A DNA stretch of 6,507 nucleotides, from NCBI GenBank assembly GCA_905373325.1, contig CAJPTB010000113.1:1-6507 (forward strand), in the 5' to 3' direction. This DNA is from an uncultured Ancrocorticia sp. (GTDB taxonomy: Bacteria; Actinomycetota; Actinomycetes; Actinomycetales; Actinomycetaceae). The notes beneath the pieces are model-generated. The model was given only the letters and a program-made list of their open reading frames with translations. It made no database searches and was not told the DNA's origin. Shown here piece by piece: positions 1-5,635 of this stretch. Numbering within the stretch: position 1 is the first letter of the stretch; the number at the start of each line of letters is the position of its first letter. The position numbers and the translations under genes were made by a program.

Positions 1-55
1 TTTCGCCCAGTCGGCGGGTTCGAGTTACACGGGAGCCCCTCCCATGTCGGCGCAG
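1..55. repeat. Left arm of a perfect 55-bp inverted repeat at the window edge
   Basis: These 55 bases are the exact reverse complement of 642-696. Identity stops at 56/641 and the next two pairs also mismatch. The other end of the match is the window's first base, so the true repeat may be longer. Read in the frame of the minus-strand gene it gives a peptide unlike the rest of the tail; read on the plus strand it gives FAQSAGSSYTGAPPMSAQ, the peptide encoded properly by the other arm. This arm is therefore the displaced copy. Confidence 0.95.
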
Positions 56-1439
56 CTTGCGGAGCCTGCTTGCTTTGGGGCGAGGTTTCATGAGGAGCCG
101 ACTCGCTTTGAGGCGCCTGAGAAACCTGTCCGTTCGGCGTCGGCCCGCCCTCCTGCCCTTGCGCGGGCTGGCTTTCCTCCGGTTGGATCTGCTGCCCTTG
201 CGCAGGCTGGCTTTGCACAGCCATGTTGTTCGGCGCCTGTCCGAACTGCGGCTGATTGAACTGCGGTTGGGCGGAAGAAGGCTGCGGCTCGGGGCGAGAA
301 GCCTCTGGCTGACCGAAGGGCGTCTGTTGGCTGCCCGGGACCTGCTGATTGCCAGGAGCATGCTGAGCGTTGAACGGCTGCTGCGGGTCGTTCGGCTGTT
401 GCTGCGGCGCGCCGGGGCTTTGGAAGTCCCCCTGTTGCCCGTGCGTTTGCGCGGGCTGCGCCTGTCCGTACGGCTGAGCGGGCTGGTTCGCACCGTATGG
501 CTGCTGCCCGTAAGGCTGCGCAGGCTGCTGGCTCCCTCCATACGGCTGCGCCGCAGGGGAGCCGTAGCCTCCCTGCGTGAACTGCGGGGAGGCCGAAGGG
601 GCCGATGGCGCGGAAGCCGGCCAACGTGTTTCCGGAGCTGACTGCGCCGACATGGGAGGGGCTCCCGTGTAACTCGAACCCGCCGACTGGGCGAAAGGCG
701 GCTGCCGCTCGAAGGGCGCCTGAGTCGAATACGGCTGGCCGTAAGGCTGAACGGGCGGGAATTGACCGGTCCTGTTCTGATCGCCAGGAAGCGGCTGTCC
801 CGTGGCGCCCGCGGGCGGCGCAAGCGTCGATTCTTGGTTCGTGTAGGGAGCGGAGAGATAAGAGTCCCCGGGGTGGACGTCGGAGCCGGCTCCCGCCCTC
901 AGGCCGCTGATCAGCGTGAGAAGCCCTCCCAGGGTCAAAATGATTCCGCCGATTCCGATGAGCCAGAAGCCGATTCCCCGAGAGGCGTCGTCGCTGAACT
1001 TCGCGGGCTGGAAGTTGACAGCCCAGTTGCTGACAGTGACGAGGCCCGCGAAAGTCTGCGCCAGCCCGGCTGCAAGCCCGCCCGCCTTGGGCGATTTCTT
1101 CATGAGCGAAGGGACGATTACGGCGACGACGGCGATGATGCCGACCGCGAGAGTCAGGGAGAAAGGCCCCATTGAGCCCTTGTAATCGCCCGAGTTCAGC
1201 CACGAGAGGTTTCCGCCGTCGGCCTTGAAGTAGGGGAGGAAGAGGCCTATGACGGCGAGAAGGGCGCCGATTCCTCCGACGAGCGCCGCGATGCTCGTCT
1301 TTCCCGAACTTGCCTTGGGCTTGGTGGCTGCAGGCGAATCGTGGTCCGCAAAGGGCGACGAGTACGCCTGTCGATCGGTCGAATCCTTGCCGATCTGTCC
1401 GGTGACCGTGGCATTCTGCGGAGGATACTGAGTGCTCAT
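1..1439 (-). CDS. Four-helix membrane protein with long Pro/Gln-rich tail (3' end missing)
   Basis: The minus-strand frame from ATG at 1439 (MSTQYPPQNATVTG) stays open to the left edge, giving 479 codons without a stop. Residues 1-48 are polar and disordered. Four hydrophobic segments follow: about 49-71 (ending FLPYFKA), 91-113, 120-141 and 156-180 (opening GIGFWLIG). A basic loop MKKSPK separates TM2 and TM3, so both ends should be cytoplasmic. From about residue 185 the protein is Pro/Gln/Ser/Ala-rich with QPYG repeats around 292-328. The architecture resembles mycobacterial DUF5336 proteins (Rv0954 type), but that is inferred from shape only. It lies 87 bp after its apparent paralogue (1527-2555), in the same frame, probably co-transcribed. 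No clear Shine-Dalgarno precedes 1439; an in-frame ATG at 1475 is an alternative start. Bases 1-55 are an inverted copy of 642-696, and the last 18 or so residues they encode (with TWEGLPCN) break the tail's composition and should not be trusted. Function unknown. Confidence 0.85.
   Translation of the reverse strand, partial: MSTQYPPQNATVTGQIGKDSTDRQAYSSPFADHDSPAATKPKASSGKTSIAALVGGIGALLAVIGLFLPYFKADGGNLSWLNSGDYKGSMGPFSLTLAVGIIAVVAVIVPSLMKKSPKAGGLAAGLAQTFAGLVTVSNWAVNFQPAKFSDDASRGIGFWLIGIGGIILTLGGLLTLISGLRAGAGSDVHPGDSYLSAPYTNQESTLAPPAGATGQPLPGDQNRTGQFPPVQPYGQPYSTQAPFERQPPFAQSAGSSYTGAPPMSAQSAPETRWPASAPSAPSASPQFTQGGYGSPAAQPYGGSQQPAQPYGQQPYGANQPAQPYGQAQPAQTHGQQGDFQSPGAPQQQPNDPQQPFNAQHAPGNQQVPGSQQTPFGQPEASRPEPQPSSAQPQFNQPQFGQAPNNMAVQSQPAQGQQIQPEESQPAQGQEGGPTPNGQVSQAPQSESAPHETSPQSKQAPQAAPTWEGLPCNSNPPTGR
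642..696. repeat. Right arm of the 55-bp inverted repeat, inside the membrane-protein gene
   Basis: Exact reverse complement of bases 1-55. Here the minus-strand reading fits the surrounding Pro/Ser/Gln-rich tail without a break on either side (FERQPPFAQSAGSS to PPMSAQSAPETRW), so this is the native location. The arms enclose 586 bp (56-641) of ordinary tail-coding sequence. Confidence 0.95.
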
Positions 1440-1526
1440 AAGAGAATGGTATTCGCTGGAAGCCGTCGGCGGCATGGAACTCGCCACATGTCCGCATTCT
1501 GAAAAGCTCTCGGCGGACAACGGCGA

Positions 1527-2555
1527 TCAGTCCACTCTGCCGTATGGAGGCATGAAAGAACTGGAGGGCCTCCCTGAACTGTGGCCTGCGGGAGACGAGC
1601 CGATGTGCGGCCCGGTGCGCTCGTTGCCGGGGCTCGGGGGATTTTGCCCGTAGCTCGGCTGAGGGCGCGCCCCCTCGGCGGCAAAGACGTTTCCCACGGC
1701 CCTAGGGTCTCCCGCGAAGTCTGATGGCGACTTGTCCGAAGACTGCCGCAGATAGGCGACCCCAATCACCTTCGGAGTGGCCTTCGTCGCTAGAACGATT
1801 CCAAGAATCCCGCATGCGAGTAGAAGAAGGCCTGCTGCAAGAATCAGCCAGAAACCGAGCCTCGGACTGTACGAATATTCTCTAACCTGTTGTCTGAAAA
1901 TGGTTCGCTTCTCGCCGATTGATATGGCGAGGACGGCGCCGCTCGTCATTAGGCAAGCCGTGCAAGGCGCCCACTGGGAGGCGCCGGTTTTGTGACGACG
2001 CAGGACGAGGGCGAGGAGCGCAAAAACGACGATTGCGAAGAAGATGTAAAGGAAAAAGTATCCGCCGCCAAAGGCGGCAAGGGTATTCTTATCCGAATTG
2101 GAGTCCGAGCTGGAGGAGGAATCTCGCCAGTTGAACCTGTGGTAGGGGACGAAACAGCCGGCGACGAGGATTGTCGCTCCCACCCCCGAAAGGACTGCGG
2201 TCACGATGTTGAGGGTATTCTTCCGCCCCGATGTTGCATAGAGGCCGAGAGCGTCTATGCCGAAGGGCGCGGAGGGATCCGGGATTGGCTGGTTTGAGGG
2301 CGCGAACGGACCTGTCGGCGTCGCATTGGGCGACGAAGGGAAGTTGCTTGTCATGATGTCAGCGTAGTTCGACATCCCAGTAGGCCAGGGCTGCTCGTCT
2401 ATCATGTGGTCGCTCGCAAAGTCTGCACGCTTGCAGGGGACTTCGTGTGTTTGCCGGGAACGTCGGATGTGTTTGGAGAAGTGCACAGCAATCGACTGGT
2501 CTCGTTCGCTATTGGCAGGAATGTGTGATGTGCTCGGAAAAGTGGGTGGTTCCAT
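1527..2555 (-). CDS. Four-helix membrane protein, paralogue of the downstream gene
   Basis: The frame from ATG 2555 to TGA 1527-1529 encodes 342 residues. Hydrophobic segments lie at about 114-138 (ending GCFVPYHRF), 163-186 (followed by basic RRHK), 195-214 and 233-256 (opening RLGFWLIL). The TM1-TM2 loop has a Ser/Asp run (DSSSSSDSNSD) and is predicted outside; both ends are predicted inside. The tail from about 290 is Pro/Gly/Ser-rich and ends MPPYGRVD. The FxPY motif closing TM1, the GFWLI opening of TM4, the short basic loop and the disordered ends are shared with the neighbour at 1-1439, so the two are probably a tandem duplication. Start: ATG 2555 has AGGAG seven bases upstream. ATG 2375 (MSNYADIM) would instead give an N-terminus the length of the paralogue's; residues 1-60 look weakly coding. 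The gene is divergent from the RpfB-like gene. Function unknown; an envelope role is only inferred. Confidence 0.82.
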   Translation of the reverse strand: MEPPTFPSTSHIPANSERDQSIAVHFSKHIRRSRQTHEVPCKRADFASDHMIDEQPWPTGMSNYADIMTSNFPSSPNATPTGPFAPSNQPIPDPSAPFGIDALGLYATSGRKNTLNIVTAVLSGVGATILVAGCFVPYHRFNWRDSSSSSDSNSDKNTLAAFGGGYFFLYIFFAIVVFALLALVLRRHKTGASQWAPCTACLMTSGAVLAISIGEKRTIFRQQVREYSYSPRLGFWLILAAGLLLLACGILGIVLATKATPKVIGVAYLRQSSDKSPSDFAGDPRAVGNVFAAEGARPQPSYGQNPPSPGNERTGPHIGSSPAGHSSGRPSSSFMPPYGRVD

Positions 2556-2562
2556 CTAGAAA

Positions 2563-2567
2563 CTCCT
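2563..2567 (-). promoter_or_regulatory. Ribosome binding site for the membrane protein at 1527-2555
   Basis: On the minus strand AGGAG lies seven bases before ATG 2555. It is the only good Shine-Dalgarno among the in-frame candidate starts (2555, 2405, 2375, 2354) and is the main argument for the long N-terminus. Confidence 0.6.
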
Positions 2568-2571
2568 GGTG

Positions 2572-2655
2572 CCGTTTCGAATGCAATTGGCTCCGTTTCG
2601 GGAGCAAATAGAACCGTTTTGAGTGCGAGCGGTGACGTTTCGGGTCCTTCTAGAG
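2572..2655. repeat. Four tandem 21-bp units with core CCGTTTCG
   Basis: The core starts at exactly 2572, 2593, 2614 and 2635: CCGTTTCG, CCGTTTCG, CCGTTTTG and ACGTTTCG. Within the unit, positions 2-6, 8, 13 and 19 are the same in all four copies. The neighbouring 21-bp blocks on either side do not carry the core, so the array is four units. It ends five bases before the AGGAG of the leftward membrane-protein gene. A 21-bp spacing is two helical turns, so the cores face the same side of the DNA, as expected for a multi-site operator; that role is inferred. A further CCGTTTCG lies at 2980-2987 in the leader of the RpfB-like gene. TCTAGA occurs on both sides, at 2555-2560 and, within the fourth unit, at 2649-2654. 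Confidence 0.8.
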
Positions 2656-2932
2656 TTGTCAGCTGCATGACGGCATCGGTTGAGTGTCTGGACGCGGTCG
2701 CTGAGCATCGGGTAGAGTTGTTCGCTCACGCCTTTGTGTGCATGGCCGACTTTGCTGGCATGTTCGCGGGGAGTTTCGTGTTCGCGCGATCGGCGATGCG
2801 GATGCGCGCTGTTCGGGTGAGCTCGTTACTATTACAAAACGATATCTGGGTGGGCTCGGGAACTTTTCCCTTGTTTCGCGCTGAAAAGTCAAACCCTGAA
2901 GATGTGAGATGCGATACGTGGGTGGCCAAAAA

Positions 2933-2970
2933 GATAACGATTTGGTTACACTCGTATCAGAATCGTTATC
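2933..2970. promoter_or_regulatory. Perfect 10-bp inverted repeat upstream of the RpfB-like gene (candidate operator)
   Basis: GATAACGATT at 2933-2942 pairs exactly with AATCGTTATC at 2961-2970 across an 18-base spacer, ending 35 bases before the ribosome site. A related inverted copy, GATATCGTTT (8 of 10), lies on the minus strand at 2837-2846. There is no U-run after the arms, and the long spacer and position argue for a protein-binding or promoter-overlapping site rather than a terminator. The regulator is unknown. Confidence 0.55.
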
Positions 2971-3005
2971 AACCGGTTCCCGTTTCGCGGGTCCGCCGAT
3001 AGAAC

Positions 3006-3011
3006 AAGGAG
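3006..3011 (+). promoter_or_regulatory. Ribosome binding site setting the GTG start of the RpfB-like gene
   Basis: AAGGAG lies eight bases before GTG 3020. This favours the GTG over the in-frame ATG at 2909, whose extra 37 residues would translate across the inverted repeat and leader. Confidence 0.8.
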
Positions 3012-3019
3012 AGATCGTA

Positions 3020-4291
3020 GTGGGTCGTCACAGCGTTGCCCAAGGCGAAGCATTCGAGTTCAACATAGATCTGTCGAAAGCCCCCGCGCCCGGTTCGAGG
3101 CGCGCCGCGCGCTTGGCCGCGCGTGCTCAGCAGGGGCTGAGCCAGAGCCTTCTCCATCCGGATTCGCCGCTTGGATACCTCGTGCGGCCGTTCACGGAGA
3201 ACGAAGAGGAGGCTCACGCCGCTGCTGCCGCCGAGGCGCCGGTTCCCGAGGCTCCAGTCGAGGCGGCGCCGGTTGACGCACTCGTGGACGAGGAGCTGGC
3301 TTCGGTCGGCGCGACGTCGACGAAGAAGAGCCGTTTCTCCCTTTTTTCCCGCTCACGCGCAGCCGTTGTGGCGGTTGTCGCCGCCGCCTCCGGCATCGGG
3401 GGCATTGCTGCGGGCACGCTCTCGGTCGCCAATGAGAACGATGCCCACCGTTTGGACGCCACGGCCGGCGTCGCCCAGCTTGCTCCGGTTCAGGAAAAGG
3501 CGGCGAAGGCGACCTTCACCGTTTCCGTCGATGGCCAAAAGCGAACCGTCACAACCACAAAGCCCACGCTTTTGGGCGCTTTGGCCGACGCCGGCATAAC
3601 CGTCGACGGCGACGACAAAGTCTCGCAGGAGATGTCCGCCCCGGTGTCCGACGGCTCGACCGTGACCATCACTCGCGTTGAGAAGAAGACGGTGACCGAG
3701 GACGTCGCCGACGCGCACAAGAGCAGCAAGGTCGATGACTCCAGCCTCGCCAAGGGGTCGACGGAGGTCAAGACCAAAGGCGTCGATGGCGTCACCGCCA
3801 ACACCTATGAAGTAACGTATGAGAATGGCAAAGAGACCGGGCGCACGCTCGTCGTCTCGAGCGTCAAGGTTGCTCGTGTCGACGAGGTCGTCAGCGTCGG
3901 CACAAAGGAGGCTCCGCCCACCAAGACCGTCACGACCGGCGACGGAGGGACGGCAGAGGTCCCGTCTGGCGGCGCAACGCCCGCTCCGGCTGGCTCATCC
4001 CAGCAGATTGCGGCGTCGATGATGGGATCCTACGGCTGGGGCGGCGATCAGTTCTCTTGCTTGGTCAAGCTTTGGACCAAGGAATCGAACTGGAACTCGC
4101 ACGCTCTCAACTCCTACTCGGGCGCCTACGGAATCCCGCAGGCCCTGCCGGGGTCGAAGATGGCATCCGCCGGCGCCGACTGGCAGACGAATCCCGCCAC
4201 CCAGATTAAGTGGGGACTCGGCTACATCAAGGGCCGCTACGGCACTCCCTGCGGTGCCTGGGGCCACTCCCAGAGCACCGGTTGGTACTGA
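3020..4291 (+). CDS. RpfB-like G5-domain cell-wall hydrolase with lysozyme-like C-terminus
   Basis: Probable membrane-anchored peptidoglycan hydrolase of the resuscitation-promoting-factor/G5 group, acting outside the cytoplasmic membrane; 423 residues from GTG 3020. Residues 1-113 are a hydrophilic Ala/Glu/Pro-rich, presumably cytoplasmic arm. A signal-anchor helix lies at about 114-135 after basic residues (FSRSRAAVVAVV). Residues 163-226 match a DUF348-like module (ATFTVSVDGQKRTVTTTKPT) and 225-296 a G5 domain (EVTYENGKETGRT to DEVVSVG). After a Pro/Gly/Ala linker, 326-423 form a lysozyme/SLT-like domain with KESNWN (likely catalytic Glu355), SGAYGIPQALPGSKM, and the ending GWY. Cys347 and Cys411 could form a disulfide. 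The end is not a classical Rpf domain: it lacks the CESGGNW signature and resembles transglycosylase-like ends of other actinobacterial surface proteins. ksgA follows after 36 bp, the order seen for rpfB in many Actinobacteria. Catalytic activity is inferred. Confidence 0.92.
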   Translation: MGRHSVAQGEAFEFNIDLSKAPAPGSRRAARLAARAQQGLSQSLLHPDSPLGYLVRPFTENEEEAHAAAAAEAPVPEAPVEAAPVDALVDEELASVGATSTKKSRFSLFSRSRAAVVAVVAAASGIGGIAAGTLSVANENDAHRLDATAGVAQLAPVQEKAAKATFTVSVDGQKRTVTTTKPTLLGALADAGITVDGDDKVSQEMSAPVSDGSTVTITRVEKKTVTEDVADAHKSSKVDDSSLAKGSTEVKTKGVDGVTANTYEVTYENGKETGRTLVVSSVKVARVDEVVSVGTKEAPPTKTVTTGDGGTAEVPSGGATPAPAGSSQQIAASMMGSYGWGGDQFSCLVKLWTKESNWNSHALNSYSGAYGIPQALPGSKMASAGADWQTNPATQIKWGLGYIKGRYGTPCGAWGHSQSTGWY

Positions 4292-4327
4292 TCGGGACCC
4301 TTTGACGCCGATCGGAACCGTCCGCAT

Positions 4328-5398
4328 TTGACGAAAACGACATCCGCTTTGCTCGGGGCCAGCCACATTCGTGAGCTGGCCTCGACGCTCGGTATGCGGC
4401 CGACGAAAACGCTTGGGCAGAACTTCGTCCACGACGCCGGGACGGTCCGCCGGATAGTGCGCGACGCCGGAGTGCGGCCCGGCGACGTCGTTCTGGAAGT
4501 CGGTCCCGGCTTGGGGTCGCTCACTCTGGCCCTGTTGGAGGCCGGGGCCGTCGTGTGCGCCGTTGAAATCGATCCGGTTCTGGCCGGCGCGCTTGAATCG
4601 ACGGTCGCGGCGCGCATGCCCGAGGCGGTCGAGCGGCTGGCCGTTGCCAATCTCGACGCCATGGATGTAAAGGCCCCTTCGAATCTTCCCGTTCCCAGAC
4701 GCCTCCAGAGCGAGGAAGGATGCCCGCACAGGGTTGTCGAACCGGCGCCGGAGACGGCTGAACCCGAGCCGGAGAGCGTGGATTTCGCGGGTGAGTCCGT
4801 GCGGACGGGTCAGATCCCCGCGAAGCCGCGGCTGTTTGCGAAGGCGACGCGGGGGGTCGCCGAGCCTTCGCGGCTCGTGGCCAATCTTCCCTACAATGTC
4901 GCCGTGCCGATATTTCTCAGCTTGCTCGAGGCGCTGCCCAGCATCCAGTCGGCGACCGTCATGGTCCAATCGGAAGTGGCGGACCGCCTTGCGGCGCCGC
5001 CGGGCTCGCGCACATACGGCGTCCCCTCGGCAAAAGTCTCCTGGTACGGGGAGGCTGCGCGCGGGGCGAAGATCAGCAGAAACGTGTTCTGGCCGATCCC
5101 CAACGTCGATTCGGCGCTCGTGAATTTCAGGCGGCACGGCGCTTTGCCTCAGCCTCAGGCCGACGTCGCCGGGCTTGCGCTCGCCGGCGTCTCCCGTGAA
5201 GACGTGTTCGCCGTCATCGACGCGGCTTTTGCCCAGCGGCGCAAAACTCTTCGCGCCGCCCTTGCGATGTGGGCCGGAAGCGCCGCGCGCGCAGAAGATT
5301 TGCTCGTCGTCGCGGGAATCGATCCGAAAGCCCGAGGCGAACAGCTGAGCGTGTCCGAGTTCGCGGCGATAGCGCGCGCCGCGAATACGTTTGCCTGA
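4328..5398 (+). CDS. rsmA: 16S rRNA (adenine1518/1519-N6)-dimethyltransferase KsgA/RsmA
   Basis: Uses S-adenosylmethionine to dimethylate two adjacent adenines near the 3' end of 16S rRNA, a late step of small-subunit maturation in the cytoplasm. Motifs in order: [10 protein letters not shown] (24-33), SAM-binding [10 protein letters not shown] (57-66), VEID (79-82), NLDAMD (108-113), catalytic NLPYNV (186-191), [13 protein letters not shown] (228-240), [12 protein letters not shown] (254-265), [13 protein letters not shown] (300-312) and [11 protein letters not shown] (336-346). TTG 4328 is the only in-frame start after the preceding stop that keeps the family N-terminus ([10 protein letters not shown]); its ribosome site is weak (GGA at 4314-4316), suggesting coupling to the gene 36 bp upstream. 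At 356 residues it exceeds the usual 270-300 because of an extra charged, Pro/Glu-rich segment at about 115-180, between NLDAMD and NLPY. All catalytic motifs are intact, so it should be active. Confidence 0.97.
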   Translation: MTKTTSALLGASHIRELASTLGMRPTKTLGQNFVHDAGTVRRIVRDAGVRPGDVVLEVGPGLGSLTLALLEAGAVVCAVEIDPVLAGALESTVAARMPEAVERLAVANLDAMDVKAPSNLPVPRRLQSEEGCPHRVVEPAPETAEPEPESVDFAGESVRTGQIPAKPRLFAKATRGVAEPSRLVANLPYNVAVPIFLSLLEALPSIQSATVMVQSEVADRLAAPPGSRTYGVPSAKVSWYGEAARGAKISRNVFWPIPNVDSALVNFRRHGALPQPQADVAGLALAGVSREDVFAVIDAAFAQRRKTLRAALAMWAGSAARAEDLLVVAGIDPKARGEQLSVSEFAAIARAANTFA

Positions 5399-5442
5399 TT
5401 TGCCGCGGGCGCGCCCCGCGTTCGACGCAAGCGGGCCCCTGT

Positions 5443-5472
5443 GACGCGCTGAAAGCGCGTTCTTGGGTTCTC
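5443..5472 (+). terminator. Possible intrinsic terminator after ksgA
   Basis: ACGCGCT (5444-5450) and AGCGCGT (5454-5460) form a seven-pair GC-rich stem with a GAA loop, extendable by one G-U pair, followed by the moderately T-rich TTCTTGGGTTCT. It sits 45 bp after the ksgA stop. The T-tract is poor, so termination efficiency is uncertain. Confidence 0.45.
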
Positions 5473-5475
5473 ACA

Positions 5476-5507
5476 GTTTCGCGGTTTCCTGGTTTCGCGG
5501 GGTTTCG
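5476..5507. repeat. Short GTTTC direct repeats with about 8-bp spacing
   Basis: GTTTCGCG at 5476, GTTTCCTG at 5484, GTTTCGCG at 5492 and GTTTCG at 5502 follow each other at steps of 8, 8 and 10 bases. GTTTCGCGG is exactly repeated at 5476-5484 and 5492-5500. The GTTTCG word is shared with the 21-bp array at 2572-2655, but the spacing differs, so a common binding protein is only a guess. Confidence 0.55.
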
Positions 5508-5624
5508 TCACAGGCTCACAGCCTCAAACGCCCCGTCGTCCGCCGTTTTCTGTGACCTGTTTTTCGCTGTCCGGATGGGAAATCAAAGGGACTCACACTA
5601 AGCTTGAGTGGGACGCACGGAGAA

Positions 5625-5629
5625 GGGAG
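5625..5629 (+). promoter_or_regulatory. Ribosome binding site deciding a GTG start
   Basis: GGGAG, within AAGGGAG, lies six bases before GTG 5636. The in-frame ATG at 5648 would sit 18 bases away, which is too far, so GTG 5636 is preferred. Confidence 0.7.
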
Positions 5630-5635
5630 CAGACG

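Larger units (their letters stand above)
2556..3019. other. Divergent intergenic regulatory region
   Basis: This 464-bp gap separates two divergent genes, so it must hold both promoters. It contains the 21-bp-period array next to the leftward gene and the inverted repeat at 2933-2970 next to the rightward gene. Between them are a 7-bp inverted pair ACTTTTC/GAAAAGT (2862-2868 and 2883-2889) and an A/T-rich stretch at 2827-2846. I could not assign convincing -35/-10 pairs for either promoter. I looked for a c-di-AMP (ydaO) riboswitch, which precedes some actinobacterial rpf genes, and did not recognise one. Open frames here have no good ribosome site and look like chance. Confidence 0.7.
5399..5635. 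other. Intergenic region after ksgA
   Basis: A 237-bp gap with no convincing gene. It holds a GC-rich hairpin (CGCGGG 5404-5409 with CCCGCG 5415-5420), the terminator-like hairpin at 5443-5461, the GTTTCG repeats at 5476-5507 and several TGTGA/TCACA half-sites (5440, 5471, 5508, 5516, 5551). The promoter of the following membrane-protein gene should lie here but I could not place it. Confidence 0.6.

Noticed and set aside
57..641. A 194-residue plus-strand open frame, Leu/Arg-rich
   Set aside because: It is antisense to the CAG/CCG-rich tail repeats of the minus-strand gene; Leu and Arg are the expected antisense reading of Gln and Pro codons. No ribosome site.
88..1497. A 469-residue minus-strand open frame, Arg/Ala-rich
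   Set aside because: It is a shifted frame of the real membrane-protein gene at 1-1439. Its product has no hydrophobic helices and a composition typical of a GC-rich shadow, while the correct frame gives four clear helices and a coherent tail.
2572..2655. CRISPR array
   Set aside because: Units are only 21 bp with an 8-bp core and no spacer-repeat structure of the usual size, and no cas gene is nearby.
2820..3019. c-di-AMP (ydaO) riboswitch upstream of the rpf-type gene
   Set aside because: Such a riboswitch controls some actinobacterial rpf genes, but I could not find its conserved core, and the space between the inverted repeat and the ribosome site is too short.
4290..4319. Direct repeat GATCGGGACC/GATCGGAACC between the RpfB-like gene and ksgA
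   Set aside because: Nine of ten bases match at 20-bp spacing, but it is a single short pair overlapping a stop codon; chance is adequate as an explanation.
3995..5137. A 380-residue minus-strand open frame opposite the RpfB-like gene and ksgA
   Set aside because: Arg/Gly/His-rich shadow spanning two confidently identified genes on the other strand.
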